A stretch of DNA of 64,000 nucleotides, taken from the NCBI GenBank assembly GCA_017643215.1, contig JAEPNV010000002.1, positions 124,001 through 188,000 on the forward strand, written 5' to 3'. Under the pieces are notes generated by a model. It ran no database searches. It was given only the letters and a program-made list of their open reading frames with translations, and had not been told where the DNA came from. Positions 48,071 to 58,652 of the stretch are shown one piece after another. The stretch comes from Roseibium sp. Its GTDB lineage: Bacteria; Pseudomonadota; Alphaproteobacteria; Rhizobiales; Stappiaceae. A program made the position numbers and the translations under genes. Every line of letters begins with the position of its first letter. Positions within the stretch are counted from its first letter, which is position 1.

Positions 48071-48303
48071 GTTTGTCCATTGCCGGGCTGATTGGCGCGG
48101 CACTGGGGCTTTACCTTGGCTGGATCGATCAAAAGATCCTGACGGGCATGCTTCAGGCGGCGGAAATGAAAAACCGGCAAGCCGGGGGCGACGGCGGGTT
48201 TGCCGGAAAGTACAGAGCACCTTTGCAGGCGCTCATCATTGCAGTGCCGATGGTCGGATTTCCGATTATCGGATATTGGGCCGGCAGCAGTCTCGCCGGT
48301 TGA
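48067..48303 (+). CDS. Small membrane protein between nuoH and nuoI
   Basis: 78 residues, not recognised. Two hydrophobic segments (about 4-20, [17 protein letters not shown], and about 53-72, [19 protein letters not shown]) flank a basic/glycine-rich loop. It overlaps nuoH by 4 bases and precedes nuoI by 23 bases, so it is made with complex I. Small extra frames between nuoH and nuoI are known in other alphaproteobacterial nuo operons. It could be an accessory subunit or assembly factor, but this is inference only. Confidence 0.75.
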   Translation: MSLSIAGLIGAALGLYLGWIDQKILTGMLQAAEMKNRQAGGDGGFAGKYRAPLQALIIAVPMVGFPIIGYWAGSSLAG

Positions 48304-48326
48304 GGGATGAAGAAGGGCAACGATCG

Positions 48327-48815
48327 ATGGGACTTGATCAGGCCGCCAAATCGCTGTTCTTGAAGGAATTCGTCTCGGCGTTTTTTCTCGCCATGCGGTA
48401 TTTCTTCAAGCCGAAGCCAACCGTCAACTATCCGTTTGAAAAGGGGCCGGTCAGCCCCCGGTTTCGCGGAGAGCATGCGCTCCGCCGTTATCCGAACGGC
48501 GAGGAACGGTGTATCGCCTGTAAGCTGTGCGAGGCCATCTGCCCGGCGCAGGCGATCACGATCGAGGCCGGACCACGGCGAAATGACGGCACGCGGCGCA
48601 CCACCCGCTACGACATCGACATGGTCAAGTGCATCTATTGCGGTTTCTGTCAGGAAGCTTGCCCGGTCGATGCCATCGTCGAGGGGCCGAATTTCGAGTT
48701 CGCCACGGAAACCCGTGAAGAACTCTATTACGACAAGCACAAATTGCTCGAAAACGGCGACCGCTGGGAGCGGGAGATCGCCCGAAACATTGAAATGGAC
48801 GCTCCTTACCGTTAG
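48327..48815 (+). CDS. nuoI: NADH-quinone oxidoreductase subunit I
   Basis: TYKY-type ferredoxin subunit with two 4Fe-4S clusters (N6a, N6b), 162 residues. Motifs are [16 protein letters not shown] and [16 protein letters not shown]. The ATG at 48327 begins [15 protein letters not shown]; upstream codons belong to the previous gene region. Expected length for the family. Confidence 0.98.
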   Translation: MGLDQAAKSLFLKEFVSAFFLAMRYFFKPKPTVNYPFEKGPVSPRFRGEHALRRYPNGEERCIACKLCEAICPAQAITIEAGPRRNDGTRRTTRYDIDMVKCIYCGFCQEACPVDAIVEGPNFEFATETREELYYDKHKLLENGDRWEREIARNIEMDAPYR

Positions 48816-48909
48816 GAGCAAGACGCATCTCCACTAAGCGCCGCCCGGCAATCCGGCCGCGGGGCGCCCGATCCGGCCGGTCCCGGCCAGACGACAGGCA
48901 GACCCTTCC

Positions 48910-49524
48910 ATGTTCCTGACAGCCTTCTTCTTCTATCTCTTCGCTGGCGTCACCGTGGCGTCGGCGTTCATGGTCATCGCGTCCCGCAATCCGGTCCATT
49001 CGGTGCTGTTCCTGATTCTGGCCTTCGTGAATTCCGCCGGGCTGTTCATTTTGCTTGGCGCCGAGTATCTGGCGATGCTCCTGGTGGTGGTCTATGTCGG
49101 CGCGGTCGCGGTTCTGTTCCTCTTCGTCGTGATGATGCTGGACGTGGATTTCACTGAATTGCGCCAGGGCTTCCTGCAGTATCTGCCGGTTGGCGGGCTG
49201 GTCGGTGTTGTCCTGTTGATCGAGCTGCTCTTGGGGATCGGCGCATGGGTGATCGCGCCGGATCTCATAGCGCAGGGGGCCGAGCCAACGCCGGCGCTGT
49301 CGGAGCTGTCCAACATCGAGGCGATCGGCCACGTCCTTTATACGAAATACGTCTTCTTCTTCCAGGTGGCCGGCCTGGTGCTGCTCGTGGCGATGATCGG
49401 CGCGATCGTGCTGACGCTTCGGCACAAGCCTTATGCCAAGCGCCAGGACATCACCGCGCAGGTCGCGCGCACACGGGAAACGGCCATCGAGGTTCGCAAG
49501 GTCGAAACCGGCAAGGGCATTTAA
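48910..49524 (+). CDS. nuoJ: NADH-quinone oxidoreductase subunit J
   Basis: Membrane subunit of 204 residues with five helices. The conserved region is SRNPVHSVLFLILAFVNSAG and LLGAEYLAMLLVVVYVGAVA, including the pi-bulge helix involved in coupling. A gap of 94 GC-rich bases precedes it. Confidence 0.97.
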   Translation: MFLTAFFFYLFAGVTVASAFMVIASRNPVHSVLFLILAFVNSAGLFILLGAEYLAMLLVVVYVGAVAVLFLFVVMMLDVDFTELRQGFLQYLPVGGLVGVVLLIELLLGIGAWVIAPDLIAQGAEPTPALSELSNIEAIGHVLYTKYVFFFQVAGLVLLVAMIGAIVLTLRHKPYAKRQDITAQVARTRETAIEVRKVETGKGI

Positions 49525-49623
49525 CGACGCGGTCAACCGCGCAATCGCATGATCTGGATGGTGGCGAGTTCCTCCGCGCCGCGTCCGGTTGGGGTTAATC
49601 AAGGGGAGCACGGCGAGGCGCCC

Positions 49624-49932
49624 ATGGAAATCGGTCTGTCGCACTATTTGTCGGTCGCGGCGATCCTGTTCACGATCGGGATCTTCGGGATTTTCTTGAA
49701 CCGAAAAAACGTGATTGTCATTTTGATGTCGATCGAGCTTCTGCTGTTGGCGGTCAATATCAACTTCGTCGCCTTTTCGTCCTTCCTCGGGGATCTGATG
49801 GGTCAGGTCTTCACACTGCTTGTCCTGACGGTGGCGGCCGCCGAGGCGGCCATCGGGCTCGCCATCTTGGTGGTCTTTAACCGAAACCGCGGCTCGATCG
49901 CGGTTGAAGACGTCAACATGATGAAGGGTTAG
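49624..49932 (+). CDS. nuoK: NADH-quinone oxidoreductase subunit K
   Basis: Small membrane subunit, 102 residues, three helices. It has [20 protein letters not shown] and [18 protein letters not shown] with the conserved buried glutamate, and a [14 protein letters not shown]-type third helix. ATG 49624 is the family start. Confidence 0.98.
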   Translation: MEIGLSHYLSVAAILFTIGIFGIFLNRKNVIVILMSIELLLLAVNINFVAFSSFLGDLMGQVFTLLVLTVAAAEAAIGLAILVVFNRNRGSIAVEDVNMMKG

Positions 49933-49938
49933 GGACCG

Positions 49939-51933
49939 ATGTATACCGCAATCCTGTTCCTGCCCCTGATCGGGTTTTTGATCGCCGGCCTGTTCGGCCG
50001 GGCCCTCGGCGCGAAGGCGTGTGAATACATCACCAGCGGCCTGGTGATTATCGCGGCGCTTTTGTCGTGGTGGGCGTTCTTCTCGGTCGGTTATGGCGCG
50101 AGCGGCCTTTATCAGATCGAAATCCTGCGCTGGATCACGGCCGGCGCCCTTGATGTCACCTGGTCGATCCGCGTCGACACGTTGACCGTCGTCATGCTGG
50201 TGGTGGTCAACACCGTCTCGGCTTTGGTGCATGTCTACTCCATCGGCTACATGCATCACGATCCGCACCGTCCGCGGTTCTTCGCCTATCTGTCGCTGTT
50301 CACCTTTGCGATGCTCTCGCTGGTCACGGCCGACAACCTGCTGCAAATGTTCTTCGGCTGGGAAGGGGTGGGGCTCGCGTCTTATCTCCTGATCGGTTTC
50401 TGGTACAAGAAGCCGTCGGCCAATGCCGCAGCGATCAAGGCGTTTGTCGTCAACAGGATCGGGGACTTCGGATTTGCCCTCGGTATCTTCGGCGTGTTCT
50501 TCCTGTTCAACAGCATCGACCTGTCGACGGTGTTCGCCAATGTGGGCCCGTTTGTCGAGGGAGCTGGCGACGAGCCGGTGATGACGTTCCTCGGCTATCA
50601 CTTGACCGCGGACGCGGCCCTGACGGTGGTCTGTCTGCTTCTGTTCATGGGTGCCATGGGCAAGTCGGCGCAGTTCCTGCTGCACACCTGGCTGCCGGAT
50701 GCCATGGAAGGCCCGACGCCCGTTTCGGCGCTGATCCACGCCGCGACCATGGTGACGGCGGGCGTGTTCATGGTGGCGCGGCTGTCGCCGATCTTCGAAT
50801 ACTCCCAGACGGCGCTGGTCGTCGTGACCTTCTTCGGCGCGACCACGGCCTTTTTCGCCGCGACCGTCGGGCTCGTCCAGAACGATATCAAGCGCGTGAT
50901 CGCGTATTCGACATGTTCGCAGCTCGGTTACATGTTCGTCGCCCTGGGCGTTGGCGCCTATTCAATCGGTATCTTCCACCTGTTTACCCACGCCTTCTTC
51001 AAGGCGCTGTTGTTCCTGTGCGCGGGATCTGTGATCCATGCCGTCTCGGACGAGCAGGACATGCGGAAAATGGGCGGCCTGCGCAAACACATCCCGTGGA
51101 CCTACTGGACCATGATGATCGGCACGGTGGCGCTGACCGGTGTCGGCATTCCGCTGACCTATATCGGCTTTGCCGGTTTCATCTCCAAGGACGCCGTGAT
51201 CGAGGCCGCCTACGCGGCAGCCGGGGGCGACCACCCCAACAGCATGGCGCTTTACGGCTTCTGGCTCACCGTGATGGCCGCCGGATTGACGTCATTTTAT
51301 TCGTGGCGCCTGACCTTCATGACCTTCCACGGCAAACCGCGCGCGCCGGCCGACGTGATGAAACACGTTCACGAATCGCCCTGGGTCATGCTGGTGCCGC
51401 TGCTGTTGCTGGCCGCCGGCGCCGTGCTGGCCGGCATGGCGTTCAAAACACCGTTCATCGGCGATGGCTATGATGCGTTCTGGAAAGGCGCGATCTTCCT
51501 CGGCGCCGACAATCACATCATGCACGAGTTCCACCAGGTGCCGAAATGGGTCAAGGTCTCGCCCTTCGTGATGATGGTGGTCGGCCTTGTCGTGGCCTAC
51601 CAGTTCTACATCCGCTCGCCGGAAACGCCGAAGAAGCTCGCAGAGCAGCATGCTGGTCTGTATCAGTTCCTGCTCAACAAATGGTATTTCGATGAGCTCT
51701 ACGATTTCCTCTTTGTCCGCCCGTCGATGTGGGTCGGCCGTCAGCTCTGGAAGAAGGGCGACGGGAAAGTGATTGACGGATTTGGTCCTGATGGGGTCGC
51801 CTCGCGCGTCCAGAATGTCACCACCTGGGTCGTCAAGTTGCAGACCGGTTATCTTTATCACTACGCTTTCGCGATGCTGATCGGCGTGGCCGCGCTAATC
51901 ACCTGGTCGATGTTCACCGGGGGAGGCAACTGA
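49939..51933 (+). CDS. nuoL: NADH-quinone oxidoreductase subunit L
   Basis: Antiporter-like proton-pumping subunit, 664 residues, with the long C-terminal lateral helix. Signatures are [53 protein letters not shown] and [20 protein letters not shown]. The stop overlaps the nuoM ATG by one base. Confidence 0.98.
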   Translation: MYTAILFLPLIGFLIAGLFGRALGAKACEYITSGLVIIAALLSWWAFFSVGYGASGLYQIEILRWITAGALDVTWSIRVDTLTVVMLVVVNTVSALVHVYSIGYMHHDPHRPRFFAYLSLFTFAMLSLVTADNLLQMFFGWEGVGLASYLLIGFWYKKPSANAAAIKAFVVNRIGDFGFALGIFGVFFLFNSIDLSTVFANVGPFVEGAGDEPVMTFLGYHLTADAALTVVCLLLFMGAMGKSAQFLLHTWLPDAMEGPTPVSALIHAATMVTAGVFMVARLSPIFEYSQTALVVVTFFGATTAFFAATVGLVQNDIKRVIAYSTCSQLGYMFVALGVGAYSIGIFHLFTHAFFKALLFLCAGSVIHAVSDEQDMRKMGGLRKHIPWTYWTMMIGTVALTGVGIPLTYIGFAGFISKDAVIEAAYAAAGGDHPNSMALYGFWLTVMAAGLTSFYSWRLTFMTFHGKPRAPADVMKHVHESPWVMLVPLLLLAAGAVLAGMAFKTPFIGDGYDAFWKGAIFLGADNHIMHEFHQVPKWVKVSPFVMMVVGLVVAYQFYIRSPETPKKLAEQHAGLYQFLLNKWYFDELYDFLFVRPSMWVGRQLWKKGDGKVIDGFGPDGVASRVQNVTTWVVKLQTGYLYHYAFAMLIGVAALITWSMFTGGGN

Positions 51934-53453
51934 TGATCGACTGGCCGATTCTGTCGCTCACAACCTTCCTGCCGCTTCTCGGGGTTCTCTTCATCCTTCT
52001 CGTCAACGGCGATGATGAGGGGGCGAAGCGCAACATCCGGATGGTCGCGCTGGTCACCACGGTGTTCACGTTTATCCTGTCGTTGTTCATATGGTTTGCC
52101 TTCGACTACGACAATCCGGGCTTTCAGTTCGTGGAAGAAAGCGCGTGGCTCGCCGGCAACATTACCTACAGGATGGGCGTTGACGGGATTTCGATCCTGT
52201 TCGTGATCCTGACCACGTTCTTGATGCCGTTCTGCATCCTGGCAAGCTGGGAAAGCATCCAGAACCGGGTCAAGGAGTACATGATCGCGTTTCTGATCCT
52301 GGAAACGCTCATGATCGGCGTCTTCTGCGCGCTCGATCTGGTCGTCTTCTATATCTTCTTCGAGGCGGGCCTGATTCCGATGTTCCTGATCATCGGGGTC
52401 TGGGGCGGCGCGCGGCGGGTGTACGCGTCCTACAAGTTCTTCCTCTACACGCTGCTTGGATCGGTCCTGATGCTGATCGCCGTGATGGCGATGTATTGGG
52501 AGGCCGGCACGACCGACATCACGGTTCTGCTGAACCATCCGTTCCCGGCGGAGATGCAGACCTGGCTGTGGATCGCCTTCTTCGCCAGCTTTGCTGTGAA
52601 GATGCCAATGTGGCCGGTGCACACATGGTTGCCGGACGCGCACGTGGAGGCGCCGACCGCCGGATCGGTCATTCTGGCCGGCATTCTGCTGAAGCTCGGT
52701 GGTTACGGCTTTCTGCGGTTTTCCCTGCCGATGTTCCCGATCGCATCGGACATGTTCGCGCCCTTTATCTTCACGCTGTCGATCGTTGCGATCATCTACA
52801 CATCCCTGGTGGCCTTGGCGCAGGAAGACATCAAAAAGCTGATTGCCTATTCTTCCGTTGCCCATATGGGTTACGTCACGATGGGCATCTTCACGATGAC
52901 CCCGCAGGGCGTGCAGGGCGGCATCTTCCAGATGCTCTCGCACGGTATTGTGTCAGGCGCGTTGTTCCTTTGCGTCGGCGTGATTTACGACCGCATGCAC
53001 ACGCGTGAGATCTCCGCCTATGGCGGGCTGGTCAACCGCATGCCGAAATACGCCGTCGCTTTCCTGATTTTCACGATGGCCAATGTCGGTCTGCCCGGCA
53101 CAAGCGGGTTCGTTGGCGAGATCCTGACATTGATGGGCGCGTTCCAGGTCAACACTTGGGTGGCGTTCTTCGCCACAACGGGCGTAATCCTGTCGGCGGC
53201 CTACGCGCTGTATCTTTACCGCCGCGTCGTGTTCGGGGAAATCAACAAGGAAAGCCTGAAATCGATCATGGATTTGAACCTTCGTGAGAAGGCCATCCTT
53301 CTTCCGATGGTCGCCCTGACGATCTTCTTCGGCTTTTATCCGATGGCGATCCTGGATGTGACCCAGGGTGCCGTCGACAACCTGATCACCCAATACACCG
53401 CCGCTCTTGAGGCTGCTGGAACGGTCCAGCAGGCCGCGGTTGGCGCGCAATAA
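51933..53453 (+). CDS. nuoM: NADH-quinone oxidoreductase subunit M
   Basis: Second antiporter-like subunit, 506 residues. Conserved parts are [18 protein letters not shown] with the essential glutamate, [20 protein letters not shown] and [15 protein letters not shown]. About 14 transmembrane helices are expected. Confidence 0.98.
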   Translation: MIDWPILSLTTFLPLLGVLFILLVNGDDEGAKRNIRMVALVTTVFTFILSLFIWFAFDYDNPGFQFVEESAWLAGNITYRMGVDGISILFVILTTFLMPFCILASWESIQNRVKEYMIAFLILETLMIGVFCALDLVVFYIFFEAGLIPMFLIIGVWGGARRVYASYKFFLYTLLGSVLMLIAVMAMYWEAGTTDITVLLNHPFPAEMQTWLWIAFFASFAVKMPMWPVHTWLPDAHVEAPTAGSVILAGILLKLGGYGFLRFSLPMFPIASDMFAPFIFTLSIVAIIYTSLVALAQEDIKKLIAYSSVAHMGYVTMGIFTMTPQGVQGGIFQMLSHGIVSGALFLCVGVIYDRMHTREISAYGGLVNRMPKYAVAFLIFTMANVGLPGTSGFVGEILTLMGAFQVNTWVAFFATTGVILSAAYALYLYRRVVFGEINKESLKSIMDLNLREKAILLPMVALTIFFGFYPMAILDVTQGAVDNLITQYTAALEAAGTVQQAAVGAQ

Positions 53454-53471
53454 CGGTATGAGGCAAGACAA

Positions 53472-54911
53472 ATGTCGGACGTGACACAAGTGCCCGATCT
53501 CATGCCGGTCATGCCGGAGATCATTCTCGCCGTCGGCGCGATGGTGCTTTTAATGATTGGCGTGTTTGGCGGGCGGAACATCTCCCACCTTGTATTCGGC
53601 GGCTCGATGGGCCTCTTGGCGGCCACTGGCCTGGTCATGCTGTTTCTGCCGACACTGGGAGAGACATTCGGCGGATCGTTCGTTGCCGACGAGTTCGCTT
53701 ATTTCATGAAACTGCTCGTGCTCATAGGCTCGTTTTTCGCGATTGCGATGTCCTGGGCCTACGCCCGCTCACAAAGCTTCGACAAATTCGAATATCCCGT
53801 TCTTATCGTTCTGGCGACGCTTGGCATGATGCTCATGCTGTCGGCCAACGATATGATCGCGCTTTATATGGGCCTCGAATTGCAGAGCCTTGCGCTTTAC
53901 GTCGTCGCCGCCATCAACCGCGACTCGGTGCGCTCGACCGAAGCCGGCCTGAAGTACTTTGTTCTGGGTGCATTGTCCTCAGGCATGCTGCTTTACGGCA
54001 TGTCGCTGGTCTATGGGTTCACCGGACAGGTCGGCTTTCCCGAAATCGCTGCGGTTCTGGCCCAGGAAGGCGCATCGATCGGTCTGATCATCGGGCTCGT
54101 CTTCATCCTCGCCGGCCTGGCGTTCAAGATTTCGGCCGTTCCCTTCCATATGTGGACGCCGGACGTCTATGAGGGCGCGCCGACGCCGGTCACGGCGTTC
54201 CTGGCGGCTGCGCCGAAGGTGGCGGCCATGGGCATGATGGTCCGGATCATCATCGACGCGTTCCAGCCGGTGACGTCCGACTGGCAGCAGGTGATCGTGT
54301 TTGTGTCCATTGCGTCCATGGCGCTTGGCGCGTTCGCGGCCATCGGGCAAACCAACATCAAGCGGCTGATGGCCTATTCCTCCATCGGGCACATGGGTTA
54401 CGCGCTTGTCGGGCTCGCGGCCGGCACCCAGACCGGTGTCGAGGGCGTCATCTTCTACATGACCGCGTATCTCGCCATGACGCTTGGCGTGTTTGCCTGC
54501 ATTTTGTCGATGCGGCGCAAGGACGGCATGGTTGAGGACATCTACGAGCTCGCCGGCCTGTCGCGCACGAACCTGCCGATGGCCGTCATCCTGGCGATGT
54601 TGCTCTGGTCGCTGGCCGGCATTCCGCCATTCGTCGGTTTCTTCGGCAAGTGGTTCGTGTTTTCCGCCGCCGTCGAAGCCGGGCTTTATCCGCTCGCGGT
54701 GATCGGCGTGCTGATGTCCGTCGTCGGGTGTTACTATTACCTGCGCATCATCAAGGTCATGTTCTTCGATGAACCGGCCGAGAAATTCGATCCGATGCCC
54801 GTGGAGCTTCGGTTTGTTCTCGGCCTGTCTGGAGCGTTCATCATCTTGTTCGCCGTGGTCCCGGGACCGATCGTGACGGCCGCGCAGACCGCTGCAGGGT
54901 CGTTGTTCTAA
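53472..54911 (+). CDS. nuoN: NADH-quinone oxidoreductase subunit N
   Basis: Third antiporter-like subunit, 479 residues, last nuo gene. Motifs are [40 protein letters not shown] and [16 protein letters not shown]. It is followed after 3 bases by birA, so transcription probably continues. Confidence 0.98.
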   Translation: MSDVTQVPDLMPVMPEIILAVGAMVLLMIGVFGGRNISHLVFGGSMGLLAATGLVMLFLPTLGETFGGSFVADEFAYFMKLLVLIGSFFAIAMSWAYARSQSFDKFEYPVLIVLATLGMMLMLSANDMIALYMGLELQSLALYVVAAINRDSVRSTEAGLKYFVLGALSSGMLLYGMSLVYGFTGQVGFPEIAAVLAQEGASIGLIIGLVFILAGLAFKISAVPFHMWTPDVYEGAPTPVTAFLAAAPKVAAMGMMVRIIIDAFQPVTSDWQQVIVFVSIASMALGAFAAIGQTNIKRLMAYSSIGHMGYALVGLAAGTQTGVEGVIFYMTAYLAMTLGVFACILSMRRKDGMVEDIYELAGLSRTNLPMAVILAMLLWSLAGIPPFVGFFGKWFVFSAAVEAGLYPLAVIGVLMSVVGCYYYLRIIKVMFFDEPAEKFDPMPVELRFVLGLSGAFIILFAVVPGPIVTAAQTAAGSLF

Positions 54912-54914
54912 CGC

Positions 54915-55736
54915 ATGAATTCGGATCGGCAGGCTCATCGCCCGGCGCCTGGTGCGCCGGGCACACGCGTTGAACGACATGACTCGGTCGGTTCGACGAA
55001 CACAATCGCCTTCGCCAAGGCACGGGACGGCGATCAAGGCGATGTATGGGTCACGGCGAATGAACAAACCGCCGGACGCGGTCGGCGCGGACGCCATTGG
55101 GAATCCGGCCGAGGCAACCTTTTCGCAAGTTATCTTCTGGTCGACCCGGCCCCGTCTCCGCGCATCGGCGAACTGCCACTGGTTGCCGCGCTCACGCTTG
55201 CCGAGGCCATCGACCGCGCAGCCGGCACGCACAATCTGGCGCTCCTCAAATGGCCGAACGATCTCATCAGCGGCGGCGCGAAACTGTCGGGTATCCTTCT
55301 GGAAGCAGAGGCGCTGGCAAACGGCCGGTTCGCCGTGGTCCTCGGGTTCGGCGTCAATTGTGTCTCCCATCCCCAATCGGCGCTCTATCCGTGCACGGAC
55401 CTTGCCGCACTCGGCTACCGCGTTTTGCCGGAGGTCTTGTTCGGCCACTTGCAGGATGCGTTGAACCGGCGGTTGTTGGCTTGGCGGGCGGTGAACGGTT
55501 TTGAGGACTTGCGCCGCGCATGGCTTGCCCGGGCCGCACATCTTGGCCAGTCGATCACCGTGCGTGTCGGCGACGATGTTGTATCAGGGACTTTTTTGGA
55601 CCTTGATGCGCGCGGCCATCTCGTTCTGTGTCTTGAAACCGGCGAACGGAAGACGGTTTTCGCCGGTGATGTCTTTTTGCCGGACTTGCAGCCACATGGT
55701 TCGTCCGGCGCTTTCCCATCATCTGGAGCGACTTGA
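54915..55736 (+). CDS. birA: Biotin--[acetyl-CoA-carboxylase] ligase
   Basis: Attaches biotin to the carboxyl carrier protein; 273 residues. Catalytic-domain features are DSVGSTNTIAFAKARDG, the biotinyl-AMP loop TAGRGRRGRHWES, LKWPNDLI and AKLSGILLE. There is no N-terminal helix-turn-helix, so it is the monofunctional class without repressor activity. Location after nuoN and before rnj is conserved in Rhizobiales. Confidence 0.95.
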   Translation: MNSDRQAHRPAPGAPGTRVERHDSVGSTNTIAFAKARDGDQGDVWVTANEQTAGRGRRGRHWESGRGNLFASYLLVDPAPSPRIGELPLVAALTLAEAIDRAAGTHNLALLKWPNDLISGGAKLSGILLEAEALANGRFAVVLGFGVNCVSHPQSALYPCTDLAALGYRVLPEVLFGHLQDALNRRLLAWRAVNGFEDLRRAWLARAAHLGQSITVRVGDDVVSGTFLDLDARGHLVLCLETGERKTVFAGDVFLPDLQPHGSSGAFPSSGAT

Positions 55737-55738
55737 CA

Positions 55739-57418
55739 ATGCCGCGCGCCAAAAACGGAACACATGACCTCGTCTTTTTGCCTTTGGGCGGCGTGGGCGA
55801 AATCGGAATGAATCTGGGCCTATACGGCTTCGGGCCGGAGAACGACCGGTCGTGGTTGATTGTCGATTGCGGCGTCACCTTCGCCGGGCCGGAACTCCCG
55901 GGCATTGATGTTGTGGTCCCCGACATCAAGTTTCTTGAAGACGAAGTCGACAACATCGTTGGCATGGTGATTACCCATGCCCATGAAGACCACTATGGCG
56001 CTGTGATCCATCTGTGGCCGTTTTTGAAGGTTCCGATCTATGCGACCCCGTTCACGGCCGGCCTGCTGGCGGCAAAGGTGGACTCCGAATCGCTGGAGGA
56101 GGACATTCCGGTGACGGTTGTCCGGCAAGGCGACCGGATCGATATCGGGCCTTTTGACGTTGAGTTCGTCGCAATGGCGCATTCCATCCCCGAGCCTTGC
56201 GCCCTCGCGATCCGAACCGTGGCCGGAATGGTGCTTCACACCGGCGACTGGAAGGTCGATCTTACGCCAGGTGTCGGTGACCCGATTGACCTCAAAAGGC
56301 TGGAGGAACTGGGCCGGGAAGGGGTGATGGCCCTTGTGTGCGACAGCACCAATGCGGTCCGCGATGGTGTCAGTCCATCGGAAGCCGATGTTGCGGCCGA
56401 ACTGAAGCAGATCATGGCTTCCTCAAAGAAGCGGATCGCGGTCACGACATTTGCGTCCAATGTTGCGCGCATTCGTGCGATCGCGGAAGCGGCCCAGCAC
56501 GCCGGCCGAGACGTGGTCGTTGTTGGCCGGTCGATGCACCGGATGATCGATGTGGCTTCTGAACTTGGATATCTCGATGGCCTGAAGGCGTTTCACGACG
56601 AGGAAGCGTATGGCTATCTGCCGCGCGAAAAAGTGGTGCTCTTGTGCACTGGCTCACAAGGCGAGAGCCGGGCCGCTCTGGCGCGCATTGCGGCCGGAGA
56701 CCATCGGAACATCGCGCTCTCCAATGGCGATTTGGTGATTTTTTCCTCGCGCACCATTCCCGGTAACGAAAAGGCCGTCATCGAGGTCATGAACAACCTC
56801 GCGGACGCCGATGTCGACGTCATTACTGACGGCGACGCGCTTGTGCATGTCTCCGGTCATCCGCGGCGGGGCGAATTGGAACAGGTCTACCAACGGGTGC
56901 AGCCAAAGGTCGTGGTTCCCGTTCACGGGGAACCGATGCATCTTGCCGCACATGCGCGTTTTGCAAAATCGCAGGGTGTTGGAGAGGTCATACGGGCCAA
57001 GGACGGAGATGTCGTGCGCCTCAACGCCGGCTCGGCAGGCGTGATCGACGAAGCACCGCACGGCATCCTCGTCAAGGATGGCACCATCCTTGATGATCCG
57101 GAAGTGACCGGCGTGCGCGAACGCCGCAAACTGTCTTTTGCCGGATCGGCTGTCGTGGCGCTCGTCGTCAACCGGGCCGGTGACCTTTTGGACGATCCAC
57201 AGATTGCGCTGGCGGGTCTGCCGGATACGGACGACGACGGCGAACCGATGGAAGACATTGTTGAAAAAGCGGTTGTCGGGGCCGTGACAAGCATTCCAAA
57301 GGCGCGCCGCAAGGACAAGGACCTGATCGCGGAGGCCGCGCGGCGGGCCGCCCGGGCCGCCGTTCTTGACGTGTGGGGCAAAAAGACGCTTTGCAAAGTG
57401 CTCGTCACCCGGCTGTAA
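55739..57418 (+). CDS. rnj: Ribonuclease J
   Basis: Metallo-beta-lactamase/beta-CASP ribonuclease with 5' exonuclease and endonuclease activities, 559 residues. The metal site is ITHAHEDHYGAV (HxHxDH) with further ligands in LVCDSTN and VSGHPRRGEL. The start is ATG 55739 rather than the in-frame TTG at 55733. In alphaproteobacteria RNase J matures ribosomal RNA and degrades mRNA alongside RNase E. Confidence 0.96.
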   Translation: MPRAKNGTHDLVFLPLGGVGEIGMNLGLYGFGPENDRSWLIVDCGVTFAGPELPGIDVVVPDIKFLEDEVDNIVGMVITHAHEDHYGAVIHLWPFLKVPIYATPFTAGLLAAKVDSESLEEDIPVTVVRQGDRIDIGPFDVEFVAMAHSIPEPCALAIRTVAGMVLHTGDWKVDLTPGVGDPIDLKRLEELGREGVMALVCDSTNAVRDGVSPSEADVAAELKQIMASSKKRIAVTTFASNVARIRAIAEAAQHAGRDVVVVGRSMHRMIDVASELGYLDGLKAFHDEEAYGYLPREKVVLLCTGSQGESRAALARIAAGDHRNIALSNGDLVIFSSRTIPGNEKAVIEVMNNLADADVDVITDGDALVHVSGHPRRGELEQVYQRVQPKVVVPVHGEPMHLAAHARFAKSQGVGEVIRAKDGDVVRLNAGSAGVIDEAPHGILVKDGTILDDPEVTGVRERRKLSFAGSAVVALVVNRAGDLLDDPQIALAGLPDTDDDGEPMEDIVEKAVVGAVTSIPKARRKDKDLIAEAARRAARAAVLDVWGKKTLCKVLVTRL

Positions 57419-57460
57419 CGGGCCAAACCGCTACGGATGTGGGAAAGGGAGCAGACTGAG

Positions 57461-57865
57461 ATGATTGGACGGCTAAATCACGTTGCGATTGCGGTTTCCG
57501 ATATCGAGGCGGCAACCGCCGTCTATCGGGATACGCTTGGCGCCGAGGTTTCCGAAAAAGTGCCACAGCCTGATCACGGGGTCAGCACCGTGTTCATCAC
57601 CTTGCCGAACACCAAGATCGAACTGCTTGAGCCGCTTGGCGCGGACTCCCCGATTGCAAAGTTCCTGGAAAAGAACCCGTCCGGCGGGATCCACCACGTG
57701 TGCTACGAAGTCGCCGACATCAAAGCCGCCCGGGACAAGTTGGTTGAGGACGGTGCGCGTGTGCTTGGTGATGGTGAACCGAAAATCGGCGCGCACGGAA
57801 AGCCGGTCCTGTTCCTTCACCCCAAAGACTTTTGCGGCACACTCACTGAGCTTGAAGAGGCCTGA
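57461..57865 (+). CDS. mce: Methylmalonyl-CoA epimerase
   Basis: VOC-fold metal enzyme of 134 residues interconverting (2R)- and (2S)-methylmalonyl-CoA in propionate and branched-chain catabolism. It has GRLNHVAIAVSDIEAATAVY at the N-terminus, then ELLEPLGADSPIAKFLEKNP, GGIHHVCYEV and the final LFLHPKDFCGTLTELEEA with the conserved glutamate. ATG 57461 is the fitting start. It is followed by a DUF1467 gene. Confidence 0.95.
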   Translation: MIGRLNHVAIAVSDIEAATAVYRDTLGAEVSEKVPQPDHGVSTVFITLPNTKIELLEPLGADSPIAKFLEKNPSGGIHHVCYEVADIKAARDKLVEDGARVLGDGEPKIGAHGKPVLFLHPKDFCGTLTELEEA

Positions 57866-57871
57866 TCGCAA

Positions 57872-58135
57872 ATGTCTGTGGTGTATGGAATGGCGGTCTT
57901 TTTCCTGATCTGGTGGATCGTGCTGTTCGCCGTTCTGCCGTTCGGCTTTCGCCAGACGCAGGATGAAGCCGGCGACGTCGTTCCGGGCTCAGAGCCCGGC
58001 GCACCGGTGCGGCCGCGATTCCGGCGGGTGATCATCTGGACGACGATCGTGTCGGCCATTGTATTCACGATTTATGTCGTGGCGCGCGACGCCGGTTTTT
58101 CGCTTTTGGATCTGCCGTTGCCGGGGCCGCGATAG
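57872..58135 (+). CDS. DUF1467 family membrane protein
   Basis: 87 residues with two membrane segments (about 5-25 and 51-69) and the family core FFLIWWIVLFAVLPFG followed by RRVIIWTTIVSAIVF. Function unknown. It is conserved between mce and proS in Rhizobiales and is probably co-transcribed with mce. A strong terminator follows. Confidence 0.9.
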   Translation: MSVVYGMAVFFLIWWIVLFAVLPFGFRQTQDEAGDVVPGSEPGAPVRPRFRRVIIWTTIVSAIVFTIYVVARDAGFSLLDLPLPGPR

Positions 58136-58184
58136 GGCGCGATCAACCACGTCGGGAGGGCGCGAACCCTCATCCGGGTTTGCC

Positions 58185-58217
58185 AAAAAAAAAGCAGGGC
58201 ATTGCCCTGCTTTTTTA
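58185..58217 (+). terminator. Intrinsic terminator after the DUF1467 gene
   Basis: Stem GCAGGGC (58194-58200), loop ATT, GCCCTGC (58204-58210), flanked by an A-run upstream and a T-run downstream. It closes the nuo-to-DUF1467 block. Confidence 0.95.
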
Positions 58218-58652
58218 AGTTCCGCGTCTAATCACCCTCATCTTCGCCGCGACATTTGTCTACTTGCGAAGCGGCTGCGACCACAGATGGCGCGCCTGAA
58301 GGTGCTTCCTCCCAAGACTCAGACCGCGATGCCTGTATAGGATCCATACGTCGTTTGCCGGACCCTTTTTATTATGGAGGTGGACCCTATCTTACCGTGA
58401 TCTGTTTGTCACGTATTTGTGCGTGCGCGCTTATTTTTTTTGCTTGCCTAATGAATTAGCAGGACCGGATTGGCGTGTTTAGCCGGCTTGCCGCTGGTTT
58501 GGAGAGGCGGCATCGCTCGGTCGCGTGTGGCTGGAAAGCGGTCACTGGTGCCCAAAAACACGCCTTGTCTCTGGCGGGGGCTTGTTTTTGAGACCGGCAT
58601 GGGCTTTGACTGCGCTCCGACCGGCATGTGCCCCGACATTTGAGAGAACCCG
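58218..58652. other. proS upstream region, no gene seen
   Basis: About 435 bases. An AT-rich patch (58365-58460) probably carries the proS promoter. A perfect short palindrome CTAAT-GA-ATTAG lies at 58448-58459 after a T-run and may be an operator. Short open frames here lack ribosome-binding sites and recognisable content. Confidence 0.5.

Noticed and set aside
48625-50739. A 704-codon open frame on the minus strand across nuoI-nuoL
   Set aside because: It is antisense to four clearly conserved nuo genes and its product is rich in His/Gln/Arg/Asp with no recognisable domain: a shadow of GC-rich codon bias.
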